NCBI GenBank assembly: GCA_017511715.1
Contig: JAFWJF010000002.1
Location: forward strand, 1 to 64,000
Source of the DNA: Alphaproteobacteria bacterium
Lineage (GTDB): Bacteria; Pseudomonadota; Alphaproteobacteria; Rs-D84
DNA length: 64,000 nt
Direction: 5' to 3'
The notes beneath the pieces were generated by a model. It was not told the DNA's origin and ran no database searches. It was given only the letters and a program-made list of their open reading frames with translations. Positions 1 through 9,259 of the stretch are shown piece by piece (within the stretch, counting starts at the first letter, position 1; the number at the start of each line of letters is the position of its first letter). A program made the translations under genes and the position numbers.

Positions 1-1
1 A

Positions 2-1546
2 AAACCTAAAAGACGAAAGGCTTCGCGCAGAAAACCTTCTGTTTCTGGTGAGGTTCGTGAATACGAATTGCCAGATCCTGAATTGTTGGAAAAGTCTGTT
101 TTTGGTAAAAATGTTGTTACACCAGAATTAAAGAGAAATGCCGAAGCAATGGAAATACATTTCGCGGAATATGGTGTGAACGGAAAGGTAATGGATATTC
201 ATCCTGGACCTATTGTAACGCTTTATGAATTTATGCCAGACAGTGGAACGCGGATGGTCGATGTTAGTAAAACCGTGAAAGATATGACGCGCGCGATGGC
301 AACTGAAAATATTCGTATTGCCCATATTCCATCAACGCAACTTATCGGTGTTGAAATGGTAAACTTGAAACGTCAAACAGTTCGTTATCGTGGTTTGATT
401 GATAACAATTTATTTGTGAATTCTAAGTATAAAATACCGTTGGCGTTGGGGGTAGATATTGGTGGAAACCCGATGTATTATGATTTGGCAAAAATGCCAC
501 ATATGTTGATTGCAGGACGTACTGGATCTGGAAAATCTGTGTTTGTGCAATCTATTATTACTTCAATCGTTTACCATTTTACACCGGATAAATGTAAACT
601 TATCATAATTGACCCAAAGGGTGTAGATTTTGGTTTTTGGGATGATATACCGCATCTTATAACGCCGATAGTTAAACTTGATCCGGCGGCAGCGGTCAAT
701 GCACTAAAATGGTCTGTGCGTGAAATGGAAGAACGTTACAAGCAAATGCAGATGGTTAATGCGCGTAATATAGAAAGTTATAATGAAATTATGACCGCGA
801 AACGCGAGGCAGGGGAAAAATTAACAAAACAAGTTGCTGTTGGAACAGACCCTGAAACGGGTGCGCTGGAATTTGAAGAACAAGAAGTCGATATGTCTGA
901 TTTGCCGTATATAGTTATAATTATTGACGAGGTTGCAGATTTGATGGCATTGGCGCGCAAGGAAGTCGAAGCCTGTGTTCAACGTATTGCCCAAAAAGCA
1001 CGTGCTGCGGGTATTCATCTTGTAATGGCGACCCAGCGTCCTGATGCAACAACAATAACCGGGGTTATCAAAGCGAACTTTCCAACGCGTATTTCTTTCC
1101 AGGCGCGCAGCGCAATTGATTCTATTACTACATTAGGTGAAAAAGGTGCAGAAAACCTGTTGTCTTGCGGTGATATGTTGTTCAGTGAAGCAGGGCGTGT
1201 TCCTGTGCGTATACATGGTGCATTTATTGCTGATGAAGAATTGGCGGCAGTTGGTGATTTCTTGCGTTCCCAGGGCGAACCAGAATATGCAGAAGGTGTA
1301 ACCAGCGAAGATGGCGCGGAATCAGAAGCGAGTGTGCCTGGGGCGGCTGTATCTAAAGAGGCAAAATCTAATGATTTATATGAACAGGCCAAAGAAATAG
1401 TCTTGCGCGACAAAAAACCAACAATATCCTATATTCAGCGCAGGCTGGGGATAGGTTATAACAAAGCCGCAACAATTATCGAACGTATGGAAAATGATGG
1501 TATAGTAAGTGCGCCTGATGCGGGTGGCAAAAGGCATATTTTATAA
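2..1546 (+). CDS. ftsK: DNA translocase FtsK, C-terminal part (5' end outside window)
   Basis: Septal DNA pump that moves chromosome ends and activates XerCD recombination at dif. The reading frame is open back to the window edge with a basic stretch (KRRKASRRK), so this is the 3' part of a larger gene and the N-terminal membrane domain lies upstream. Visible in order: the alpha/beta motor with Walker A GRTGSGKS (nt 515-538), Walker B VIIIDEVADL, the MATQRPD motif, then a winged-helix gamma domain at the end (DLYEQAKEIV... to the last residues) that reads KOPS in known FtsK. No terminator is visible after the stop; the next gene has its own promoter. In many alphaproteobacteria lolA follows ftsK; here lolA is about 38 kb away. 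Confidence 0.97.
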   Translation, partial: KPKRRKASRRKPSVSGEVREYELPDPELLEKSVFGKNVVTPELKRNAEAMEIHFAEYGVNGKVMDIHPGPIVTLYEFMPDSGTRMVDVSKTVKDMTRAMATENIRIAHIPSTQLIGVEMVNLKRQTVRYRGLIDNNLFVNSKYKIPLALGVDIGGNPMYYDLAKMPHMLIAGRTGSGKSVFVQSIITSIVYHFTPDKCKLIIIDPKGVDFGFWDDIPHLITPIVKLDPAAAVNALKWSVREMEERYKQMQMVNARNIESYNEIMTAKREAGEKLTKQVAVGTDPETGALEFEEQEVDMSDLPYIVIIIDEVADLMALARKEVEACVQRIAQKARAAGIHLVMATQRPDATTITGVIKANFPTRISFQARSAIDSITTLGEKGAENLLSCGDMLFSEAGRVPVRIHGAFIADEELAAVGDFLRSQGEPEYAEGVTSEDGAESEASVPGAAVSKEAKSNDLYEQAKEIVLRDKKPTISYIQRRLGIGYNKAATIIERMENDGIVSAPDAGGKRHIL

Positions 1547-1590
1547 TTTTTATTTTCCTGTATTTTTATCTTTTTTCTGCATATTTTTTA

Positions 1591-1599
1591 TGGTATAAT
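1591..1599 (+). promoter_or_regulatory. Extended -10 promoter (TGGTATAAT)
   Basis: A perfect extended -10 (TG, one base, TATAAT) lies 25 nt before the start codon at 1625, with a T-rich upstream tract and no clear -35 box. The Shine-Dalgarno AAAGGAG sits at 1612-1618, so this transcript has a normal leader. Confidence 0.75.
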
Positions 1600-1624
1600 A
1601 AACCAAGATTGAAAGGAGTTTTTT

Positions 1625-2965
1625 ATGAAGAAATATACACTTGCTTTGGTTCTGGCTACATTAATACCTGGTATTGCTGGGGCGGCTTATGATTATAATC
1701 AACCGCGTGGCGGATATTATACGCAGCGCCCAACAACGAAAACAGGTACTTATAAAAAAGCAAGCACCACACGTAAGACAGGCGGATACACTAATGTTGT
1801 AAACAATAATTTTTATTATTCACAATCTGCGCAAACAACACAACCACGCGCACAACGCACAGTCAGCGCAGAAGAAACTAGTTATTATAATGGCGATTCT
1901 TACCGTAGTGATTCTTCTTACTATGCTTATCAACAACCGGCAGAAGTCACAAGGACAAAAAAGACAGTTAAGAAATCTTATGCTACCCAAGAAAGAAAAT
2001 TCTTTTTGGCACATCCGTTCTTTCAGCCGTTAAAGGGACATGTCGGTTCTGTGACTGATTTTTCGTATGCACGTAATAAATTTGATTTTGATTTATTGAA
2101 TGGCAGAACATTGGATATAGATTCCGCATCTGCTTCATATCGTAATGTGACACCTGTTGGTGCGGTTAACCTTGGTGGTACAGCAAAAATATCACAATTT
2201 ACTGTTAAAGAAGATTTAAGTTATGGAATAACAGATACTTTGGCATTGGTTTTGATGGCGCAGTATGACAAAACAAAAGTAGAATTTGGTGATTGGTCTG
2301 TTGGAAGCGAAAGCGACAGCAAATCTGATTCTGGATTGAATTTGTTTGGAATCGGATTACAAAATCGTTTTGTTGATAATAATAAGTGGATTGTTATGGG
2401 CGAAGCGTTCTTTCAACACCAAAAAGATACGGCAAATACGCTTATGTTGGAAGCCAAGGCTGGATATAAAATCGACAGAACTACCATTTATGGAATCGGC
2501 CGTTTTGCATGGGCTAATTTGATTGATGGTGATACATATGGTGCTTATGTAGATGATGCAACTGGTGATTATTTGATGCTGTCTTATAACACAGATGCCA
2601 AGAATATTTTCCATATTGAAGGCGGACTTGGCGCGTTTGCAGTATTAAATAAATATTTCACATTAAATGGAGAAATGGTATTTGGGCATTATGATTGGCA
2701 TAATCAATTGAATATCAAGGGCGCAATCGGATGGCAACCTGCGGATCATTTCGCGTTGAATCTTTATGCGATGACATCTTTGTATGATTCTGCAAAAAAT
2801 AAAGTCAGAAGATATATGAATTATGATGTCAACCCAACTGATTTCCCAGAAGTAGATGGTTCACCTGTATTTACGGGCAGTAAGTTGTTGTACACCGATG
2901 GTGATTATAAAATCAAGAATTACAACGAATGGAAAATCGGTGTTCAGGCGATATTGTATTTCTAA
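1625..2965 (+). CDS. Secreted Tyr-rich protein with predicted outer-membrane barrel
   Basis: No family recognised. The first about 20 residues form a signal peptide (cleavage near GIAGA-AY). Residues about 20-130 are low-complexity and rich in Tyr, Thr, Gln and Ser (many YY pairs), like an extended linker. From about residue 140 the sequence alternates polar and aromatic residues in strand-like segments and ends in AILYF, the terminal-Phe signature of outer-membrane barrels. A strong SD (AAAGGAG) and an extended -10 precede it. The next gene begins only a few bases after the stop and encodes a similar barrel-like protein, so the two are probably co-transcribed. Barrel assignment is inference from pattern; function unknown. 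Confidence 0.8.
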   Translation: MKKYTLALVLATLIPGIAGAAYDYNQPRGGYYTQRPTTKTGTYKKASTTRKTGGYTNVVNNNFYYSQSAQTTQPRAQRTVSAEETSYYNGDSYRSDSSYYAYQQPAEVTRTKKTVKKSYATQERKFFLAHPFFQPLKGHVGSVTDFSYARNKFDFDLLNGRTLDIDSASASYRNVTPVGAVNLGGTAKISQFTVKEDLSYGITDTLALVLMAQYDKTKVEFGDWSVGSESDSKSDSGLNLFGIGLQNRFVDNNKWIVMGEAFFQHQKDTANTLMLEAKAGYKIDRTTIYGIGRFAWANLIDGDTYGAYVDDATGDYLMLSYNTDAKNIFHIEGGLGAFAVLNKYFTLNGEMVFGHYDWHNQLNIKGAIGWQPADHFALNLYAMTSLYDSAKNKVRRYMNYDVNPTDFPEVDGSPVFTGSKLLYTDGDYKIKNYNEWKIGVQAILYF

Positions 2966-2989
2966 GGCGGTATGAACTTGGTGTTTGAT

Positions 2990-3847
2990 ATGATAAAGAA
3001 ATATTTGTTTGTTGGCGCAGCATTGTTTTGCATGACGGGGGCATATGGGGAAGGCGTTGTTTTATCTGATACTTATGTCGCAGATGAAGAACCTTTTGTT
3101 GCACCACAAACATCTGAAAACGACACCGATGATTATACGCCTGTACAAAATTCGTATGTCGGGCAACAAATGAAGCCTGCAGTAAAAAGCACTTTGGAAA
3201 ACGATTCTTCGGATCCGTTGTTTTTGATTCCTGATAACAGATTTTTGTCAGATTCTTATATTACGACAGTTGATAAGAAACTTCGTTTCGGTCAATTTGT
3301 TGGTTATGGAATAAATAATAATTTAGTGTTGCATGCGAATATGCTCTATCAATGGGATTTGTCCGGGGAACATCAAAACGGTTTTTCAAGTACAGAACTT
3401 GGTGGAACATATCGTATGAATCATGGCTCAAACGCAAGTCATATTATTTATGATGTTTTGTTTGGCTTGAAATTGTGGGGGTCTTCACATGTAAGAACAC
3501 CGGAATACGCCGATTCTTCTTATTATGCGGGGCTTCGTTTGGGACGTCAATATGCTGGTGTGACATTTGCAGGAACAATAAAATCTACATGGGTTTTTGA
3601 TGATACTCGCGGTCTTTCTTATCTTGATTTTATCCCAGAAGCATATTTTCGATTCAAGTATGATTGGCGTGCAGGCATCGGTTTTGATATTCGGAAATCA
3701 ACAAACACACAATTTTTGCCAAATCAAGAATGGTTGAATTTCAAGTTGTTGCGTCAGTATGGAAATACACAGTATGTTGGTCATATCGATTATGAATTTG
3801 AAGATGAAGAATTTCAGATTGGCGCAAATGTAAAAATATTATTCTGA
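2990..3847 (+). CDS. Secreted barrel-like protein, partner of the upstream gene
   Basis: No family recognised. I chose the start at MIKKYLFVGA because it gives a clean signal peptide (cleavage near TGAYG-EG); an upstream ATG at 2972 would add six residues but sits only three bases from the nearest AAGG. After a disordered acidic region (to about residue 65) come alternating strand-like segments with aromatic residues, ending in VKILF, again a terminal-Phe barrel signature. It follows the preceding gene by about 25 bases with no terminator between them, so a two-gene outer-membrane operon is likely. It converges on rarA with 8 bases between stops and no obvious hairpin. Confidence 0.75.
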   Translation: MIKKYLFVGAALFCMTGAYGEGVVLSDTYVADEEPFVAPQTSENDTDDYTPVQNSYVGQQMKPAVKSTLENDSSDPLFLIPDNRFLSDSYITTVDKKLRFGQFVGYGINNNLVLHANMLYQWDLSGEHQNGFSSTELGGTYRMNHGSNASHIIYDVLFGLKLWGSSHVRTPEYADSSYYAGLRLGRQYAGVTFAGTIKSTWVFDDTRGLSYLDFIPEAYFRFKYDWRAGIGFDIRKSTNTQFLPNQEWLNFKLLRQYGNTQYVGHIDYEFEDEEFQIGANVKILF

Positions 3848-3855
3848 TAGAATTA

Positions 3856-5112
3856 TTATTTTTTGCGAAAAGAATTCCAATAATCAAAACGATTTTTTAT
3901 TTCGCGTTCAAAACCGCGTTCAACAGGTTTGTATAAACTGACCCTTTCCATGTTTTCAGGGAAACAGTTTTGACCACTACAACCAGATTCTGTTTCGGGG
4001 TCGTATATATATCCATCACCGTATCCTAGATTTTTCATCATTTTTGTTGGGGCGTTTAATATGTTTTTGGGTGGCATCAAAGAGCCTGTATCCCGTGCAA
4101 GTTTATAAGATGCAGTTTGTGCCTTGTATGCAGAAATGCTTTTTGGTGCAGTTGCCAGATAAATCACCAGTTCTGTGAGTGCAATATCTCCTTCGGGTGA
4201 ACCCATGCGTTCATAAATTTGCCATGCAGCCAGGGCGATTTGCATTGCGTTCGGGTCTGCCAAGCCAACATCTTCCATCGCGAATCTGGTAAGACGGCGC
4301 AGAACATATCTTGGGTCTTGACCTGATGTAATCATGCGCGCAACCCAATAAAGTGCAGCATCTGTATCTGACGCACGCAAAGATTTATGAACCGCAGAAA
4401 TTAAATTATAATGTTCATCGCCGGTTTTGTCAGACATTGGCGCACGTTTTTGTAAAATTTCATCCAATTTATCTGAATTGATTTCTTTCTTGAAATTTGC
4501 ACCAGCGATGTATTCTATGCTGTTTAATAAAAACCTGGCGTCACCATCTGCCATTTGGACAAGATGGGCTTTTGCATCATCGCTTAGGGGCAATTTTTTA
4601 TCTAAAAATTTTTCTGCGCGTTCAATCAGGGTTAGCAAATCTGTCGCAGACAATGGTTTTAATACCCCAATATGACAACGTGAAAGCAGTGCGTTGTTTA
4701 GATTAAAACTCGGGTTTTCTGTTGTTGCGCCAATGAATGTGACTGTGCCGTCTTCAAGATACGGCAAAAGCGTGTCTTGCTGGGTTTTGTTAAATCGATG
4801 AATTTCGTCGATAAACAAAAGGGTGTTCCGACCAATATTGTGATTCTGTTTCGCGATATCCATAACTTTTTTTATATCAGCCGTTCCAGAAAATACCGCA
4901 GAAAGCGGGACGAATTCCATGTCTACAGAATTTGCCAAGGCGCGAGCGATTGTTGTTTTGCCACATCCTGGCGGACCCCATAAAAGCAGATTCGACAAAT
5001 TGCCGCTTTTTACCATACGTCGAACAATACCGTTTTCGCCAAGCAGGTCTTTTTGACCAACTATGTCATCTATGTTTTGTGGACGCATCAAATCTGCCAG
5101 TGGTCTTGTCAT
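3856..5112 (-). CDS. rarA: Replication-associated recombination protein A (RarA/MgsA)
   Basis: AAA+ clamp-loader-like ATPase that acts at stalled forks with SSB. The N-terminus [20 protein letters not shown] is typical. Walker [10 protein letters not shown] lies near residues 45-53 and Walker [11 protein letters not shown] near 100, followed by the sensor region GATTENPSF and the C-terminal tetramerisation domain ([28 protein letters not shown]-like). Length (418 aa) is normal. A TAAAAT -10 box ends nine bases before the ATG and no SD is visible, suggesting a leaderless mRNA. Confidence 0.96.
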   Translation of the reverse strand: MTRPLADLMRPQNIDDIVGQKDLLGENGIVRRMVKSGNLSNLLLWGPPGCGKTTIARALANSVDMEFVPLSAVFSGTADIKKVMDIAKQNHNIGRNTLLFIDEIHRFNKTQQDTLLPYLEDGTVTFIGATTENPSFNLNNALLSRCHIGVLKPLSATDLLTLIERAEKFLDKKLPLSDDAKAHLVQMADGDARFLLNSIEYIAGANFKKEINSDKLDEILQKRAPMSDKTGDEHYNLISAVHKSLRASDTDAALYWVARMITSGQDPRYVLRRLTRFAMEDVGLADPNAMQIALAAWQIYERMGSPEGDIALTELVIYLATAPKSISAYKAQTASYKLARDTGSLMPPKNILNAPTKMMKNLGYGDGYIYDPETESGCSGQNCFPENMERVSLYKPVERGFEREIKNRFDYWNSFRKK

Positions 5113-5121
5113 CTTAGTTTT

Positions 5122-5127
5122 ATTTTA
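5122..5127 (-). promoter_or_regulatory. -10 box of rarA (leaderless)
   Basis: TAAAAT on the minus strand ends nine bases before the rarA ATG. Transcription would begin 2-3 nt before the start codon. There is no purine-rich SD in the gap (AAAACTAAG). Confidence 0.55.
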
Positions 5128-5142
5128 TTTAGTGTTTATTTG

Positions 5143-5151
5143 TGATATAAT
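5143..5151 (+). promoter_or_regulatory. Extended -10 promoter (TGATATAAT)
   Basis: Perfect TG-A-TATAAT upstream of the lysozyme-TPR gene, divergent from the rarA promoter about 20 bp away. The transcript leader would be about 50 nt and carries an AAAAAGG SD just before the ATG at 5209. Confidence 0.7.
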
Positions 5152-5208
5152 GTATGGTAGTAAAAAAATAAAGGTTTATCAAGGTTCTTGATAAAAAAAA
5201 GGCAAAAG

Positions 5209-7092
5209 ATGTCTTTGGGCGGAAATGTAAAAAAATTAGTAAAAGAAATAGCCGCGCGTTATAAATATATGCGTGGTAAAAAGGGTGTTCTTGAAAATCC
5301 TCATCAAGATTTGAAACAATGGCAGCCAGATGGCGCTTGGGGTAAAACTGGACGTGTTGCAGGTTTGGCTGGTATTGATTTGGCTTGGTTTTTATTTTGT
5401 TTGATGAAATATACTGCCAAAGACACAAGAAATGCTTTAAATACAGTTTTTTTAAATAATATTGTGATAGATAAATTGGAAGAACGTAATAGAAAGAAAA
5501 AAATAAAAACAGACGATTCAAATTTTAAAAAGTTTTTCAAAAACTTGCAAAAATCACATCCGCGTGCTGCGGCTACATTGCAATTATGGATGGTTTATAC
5601 TTTGATGACGTTGGGAATCGCTGGGGGCAAGGTCGCGTACGACAAAAAAGATTATATAAAAGAAAACCTTAAAGAAAAGTTTGAGAATTTTCAACATCAT
5701 GATGGCGAAATAGAAGATTTGCAGTTGGATCCGTCAGCAGATGAAGATTCATGGAAACAACAGGTGGCTGCTGTACATCCATATGTTGTCGCACATATTT
5801 TTTCTAGTGAAGGTGTCATTTTAGATTCGTATGATGACAATGGTGGAAAAGGAACGGTTACCGTTGGGGCAGGGTTCACAATAGCTGATCAAAAACATAA
5901 AAATTTTGCAGAACGTATTTTGCAAAGACCTGTGTCAGAATCTAATTTTCATGTTACGAAAAGTGAAGCGCGTTTGTTAACAGAGGCATGGTTAATAGAG
6001 GAAATTTATCCAGAAATAAAAAGACATTTTAAGAAACCTATGGATTATAAATTGTTTGTAATTTTATCTGTTGCTGCGTATAACAAAGGTGAAAAAATAT
6101 ATCGTGATGGTAATAGTGGGCAGCCTGTCTGTGATGCGGTGAATTCTGGGCGATCAAAAGACGATATCTTGCATATTTATATACGGGCTTTTGGCGGAAA
6201 AGAAATAACAAAATGGAGCGGACTGGCGAATAAATATGCTGTTTGTGCTTTGTATTATGCAGACCGTGTTCAAGAACGTACTATATTGCAGGCCATCGCA
6301 GAAGCACCGTATGCTTTAGAAGATCTTGTGCAGGAATGTCAGAAAAATATTCATGTAGCAGGCATGAAGAAAAAACGTCTTTTAACGTATGATGACCAAG
6401 GTCGAGTGAACGGTTTGATAATACCTGATAGTATAGAAAATATGCTGTTGGAAACAAAAGTTAGAACAACAAAGGGAAGTTTGCAAGAGCCTGTGATGAA
6501 TTATTTATCCGAAGATGAAGTTTTTAAAATTTTACATGGATATATGTTTGGGGTAAGTCAAGATTTTGGTACTCATTTAAAATCTGATGATAGGGGTAAC
6601 GATAAACCAATTAAACAAAATAATGATTTTGAACAGATGTATAATAATGCATTAGCGTCATATCGTCAAAATAAGTATGAAGAAGCTGCACTGTTGTACG
6701 AACAGCTTATCACTTTATATCCAGATAATGCTTTGATTCGTAACGATTTGTCTGCAACTTATAATCACTTAGGAAAATATAACGAAGCAATAAAACAATC
6801 TCAGGACATTGTAAGACGTATTGCAGATAAATCTCAATATGGGGCGGCACAATATAATGCTGGTGTTGCCTATGAAAATCTTGGTGAACTGGACAGAGCA
6901 TTAAAAAATTATAAACTGTCATTGACTAATGGAAATACATCTGCGGCAAAGGCAATTAAGCGTGTGCAACAAAAATTGTCAAAGAAAAAATCAAAAAAGA
7001 TGGCGTTTGATGATGGGATTATGAAAATCAAAGCAAAACAATCAACACAAGGAAGTATTGTTTATCCATTTGATAATGAACATCGTGTATAA
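5209..7092 (+). CDS. Membrane-anchored GH24-like lysozyme with C-terminal TPRs
   Basis: Start taken at MSLGGNVKKL because AAAAAGG sits about 7 nt upstream; an in-frame TTG at 5188 is less likely. Two hydrophobic segments (near residues 50-70, LAGIDLAWFLFCLMK, and 130-150, LWMVYTLMTLGIAGG) precede a phage-lysozyme-type domain at about 190-340. The domain carries the E..G...Y.D..G.GT.G.G pattern (SSEG with candidate catalytic Glu201, then SYDDNGGKGTVTVGAGF). A middle region of unknown type follows, and residues about 475-590 hold TPR-like helices (MYNNALASYRQNKYEEA, ATYNHLGKYNEA). The end is Lys-rich. A lysozyme domain tied to the membrane and to TPRs suggests wall cleavage for assembly of an envelope machine rather than a free endolysin. 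The next gene is ybeY-lnt, 11 bases on. Confidence 0.8.
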   Translation: MSLGGNVKKLVKEIAARYKYMRGKKGVLENPHQDLKQWQPDGAWGKTGRVAGLAGIDLAWFLFCLMKYTAKDTRNALNTVFLNNIVIDKLEERNRKKKIKTDDSNFKKFFKNLQKSHPRAAATLQLWMVYTLMTLGIAGGKVAYDKKDYIKENLKEKFENFQHHDGEIEDLQLDPSADEDSWKQQVAAVHPYVVAHIFSSEGVILDSYDDNGGKGTVTVGAGFTIADQKHKNFAERILQRPVSESNFHVTKSEARLLTEAWLIEEIYPEIKRHFKKPMDYKLFVILSVAAYNKGEKIYRDGNSGQPVCDAVNSGRSKDDILHIYIRAFGGKEITKWSGLANKYAVCALYYADRVQERTILQAIAEAPYALEDLVQECQKNIHVAGMKKKRLLTYDDQGRVNGLIIPDSIENMLLETKVRTTKGSLQEPVMNYLSEDEVFKILHGYMFGVSQDFGTHLKSDDRGNDKPIKQNNDFEQMYNNALASYRQNKYEEAALLYEQLITLYPDNALIRNDLSATYNHLGKYNEAIKQSQDIVRRIADKSQYGAAQYNAGVAYENLGELDRALKNYKLSLTNGNTSAAKAIKRVQQKLSKKKSKKMAFDDGIMKIKAKQSTQGSIVYPFDNEHRV

Positions 7093-7103
7093 GGAAAAAT
7101 AAA

Positions 7104-9107
7104 ATGAAAGTATATGTTAATATAGAAAATAAAGATTGGAAAAAATATAAAATTGATTTTGTAAAAATCGCTAATGCGGCTGTTTCTGCCGTACACAAAG
7201 ATTCAGAGGTTTCGATAACTCTTGTTGATGATAAAAAAATTCATAAATTGAATAAACAATATCGTGGCATGGACAAACCAACAAATGTATTGTCGTTCGA
7301 ATTGGGCGATGATGTTCTGTTGGGGGATGTTTTTATATCACTTGATACCGTGAAGCGCGAAGCCAAAGAAGCCGGTATTTCTGTGCCGGAACACACTGCG
7401 CATATGATAGTGCACGGGATGTTGCACTTGCAAGGATATGACCATATAAAAGATGACGAAGCAAAAATAATGGAAGATAAAGAAATAAAGATATTGAAAA
7501 AGTTGGGATATAAAAACCCTTATGATGAAGAAAGTTGTGTATACGGCTGTTCTTGTGGCGCTTGTAGTTTTATCAATAAATTAAAATCTATAAAAATTCG
7601 TGAAAATGGTTTGTGGTGGTATGTTGTTGCGGCTGTGCTTGGGGTTATAACATCCCTTGGGTTTGCGCCGTTTAATTTATGGGTGTTATCATTGTTTGGA
7701 ATTGGTTCAATGTATGCATTGATGACAAGGCAAAAAGAACATGTAAGTTTTTGGAAGTCTTATTTATTGGCTTTTCCATACGGCGCTTTTTATGGTATTG
7801 CGATGTTTTGGTGGGTTCTTAATTCTATTTATGTGATACCAGAATTGGCGGCTCAATTTGCGATATGGACTTTGCCTGCTTTGATAGGAATTGGTTTGAT
7901 TTGTGGTTTGATATTGTCTTTGCCCTTTGCTGTAATTCGTTATGTTTCAAGGAAGCCGGCGCAAAGGGCGATTTTGTTTGCGTCAGTTTGGACTTTGGTT
8001 TTATGGGGGCGTGAATGGTTTTTAACAGGTTTCCCGTGGAACCCAATTGCAAATATTACGATGAATATTCCGATGGTCGCAAATTCAATGTCGTTTTGGG
8101 GCGCGCTGGGCTTAAGTTTTGTTATAATTGGTTTGGTCGCATCTTTTGTTGAATTGTGCAGAAGCAGATTGAAATCAAACTGGTTTGTTTTTGTAATGTT
8201 TATTGTATTGTTTATCTGTGGCTGTTTTGCCGGATATCACAATATGATGTTGTCTGATAATATAGGCAAGTCTCCATTGATAAGAATCGTACAACCCGCA
8301 CAATCTGCCGTATACAAAGTTCCTGTTTCCAGAGATGAAGCACATAATATCGCGAAACAAAAGATTCGTGATTTATTTATTTGGGCAACAAGTGATAAAT
8401 ATGAGATGCCTGATTTGATTGTTTTTCCAGAAACCGCATATCCATATACAGTTGTTAATAATTTGTTTCCTTTGTCGCGTGTGTTGAATACGAACGTTAT
8501 TATGGGGGCAAATTCTTATGATAATGGAAAATTATATAATTCTATGTTGGTTGCAGACAAAGAAGGCGTTATCAATCATTTATACAGTAAATCTCACTTG
8601 GTTCCGTTTGGTGAATATCGTCCATTTGGGGATATTATTCCAACGCCTGGTTTATTAACCCCGGGCAACGGTAAAGAATTGATAAGTATTGATGTTGGGA
8701 CAGGCAAGTTTACTTTTGCGCCAGCAATCTGTTATGAAATAATTTTCTCTGATTCTTTGGTTCCAAGTGGTGCAACCCCAGATGCAATTATAAACATAAC
8801 AAACGATACGTGGTTTGGTTTTACCCCCGGGGTTTTTCAACATCTTGATATGGTGCGCAGATATGCTATTGAATCAGGCTTGCCAGTGGTACGTGCAAAT
8901 TATTCGGGTATCAGTGCATTCATCGGCGCAGATGGTAATGTTATATCAATGATACCTGTTGGCGAAACAGGCGCGTTAGATGGATTTGTTTGGGGGGCGC
9001 ATAATACGCCGTATAGAATGATTGGGCGTGATATGTGGATGGTGTTTATTTTGATGTTTTCAATATTTGCTTCAATATCCATATCCTTATTTCAGAAGAA
9101 AGATTAG
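7104..9107 (+). CDS. ybeY-lnt: Fused YbeY endoribonuclease and apolipoprotein N-acyltransferase Lnt
   Basis: One uninterrupted 667-codon frame holds two enzymes normally made separately. Residues 1-150 are YbeY (UPF0054), the 16S rRNA-processing metalloendonuclease, with the zinc motif HGMLHLQGYDH (His104, His108, His114). A short Cys-rich linker (about 150-166, CVYGCSCGACSF) follows. From about 175 comes Lnt: several membrane helices, then a periplasmic nitrilase domain with a Glu-Lys-Cys triad that I place at Glu443 (FPETAYPY), Lys496 (YSKSHLVPFGEYRP) and Cys543 (APAICYE), ending in one more helix. Lnt adds the third acyl chain to lipoproteins, many of which are encoded nearby. ybeY and lnt are often neighbours in alphaproteobacteria, so gene fusion or loss of a stop codon is a simple route. 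YbeY would be on the cytoplasmic side of the membrane. Confidence 0.93.
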   Translation: MKVYVNIENKDWKKYKIDFVKIANAAVSAVHKDSEVSITLVDDKKIHKLNKQYRGMDKPTNVLSFELGDDVLLGDVFISLDTVKREAKEAGISVPEHTAHMIVHGMLHLQGYDHIKDDEAKIMEDKEIKILKKLGYKNPYDEESCVYGCSCGACSFINKLKSIKIRENGLWWYVVAAVLGVITSLGFAPFNLWVLSLFGIGSMYALMTRQKEHVSFWKSYLLAFPYGAFYGIAMFWWVLNSIYVIPELAAQFAIWTLPALIGIGLICGLILSLPFAVIRYVSRKPAQRAILFASVWTLVLWGREWFLTGFPWNPIANITMNIPMVANSMSFWGALGLSFVIIGLVASFVELCRSRLKSNWFVFVMFIVLFICGCFAGYHNMMLSDNIGKSPLIRIVQPAQSAVYKVPVSRDEAHNIAKQKIRDLFIWATSDKYEMPDLIVFPETAYPYTVVNNLFPLSRVLNTNVIMGANSYDNGKLYNSMLVADKEGVINHLYSKSHLVPFGEYRPFGDIIPTPGLLTPGNGKELISIDVGTGKFTFAPAICYEIIFSDSLVPSGATPDAIINITNDTWFGFTPGVFQHLDMVRRYAIESGLPVVRANYSGISAFIGADGNVISMIPVGETGALDGFVWGAHNTPYRMIGRDMWMVFILMFSIFASISISLFQKKD

Positions 9108-9258
9108 AATCAGGACTGCGCGTTTCGTCAATCTGATTGATGATAGAAGAAACAGAAGTTTTGCGTTCTTGAGCGATTTTTTGCAAGATGTCAAAAAATT
9201 CTTTCTCTAGAGAAATGCTGGTTTGATGCCCCGATAAAGAAACTGATATTTTTCGCAT
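9046..9258 (-). CDS. Ribbon-helix-helix (RHH_4-like) protein
   Basis: A 70-residue protein that fits the small alphaproteobacterial RHH family (Pfam RHH_4 as I remember it): GHQTSISLEKEFFDILQKIA then SVSSIINQID and a late NLSSEIRIWIL segment. Such proteins probably bind DNA as dimers. It is the last gene of a four-gene operon, starting one base after the upstream stop (TAA, A, ATG). Its 3' end overlaps the lnt 3' end by 62 bases in antisense, yet the family C-terminal motif lies in that overlap, so the overlap looks real. Confidence 0.85.
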   Translation of the reverse strand: MRKISVSLSGHQTSISLEKEFFDILQKIAQERKTSVSSIINQIDETRSPDSNLSSEIRIWILKQILKTSK

Positions 9259-9259
9259 T

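Noticed and set aside
1015-1413. Minus-strand frame inside ftsK
   Set aside because: Mirror of the FtsK motor domain; no start signals.
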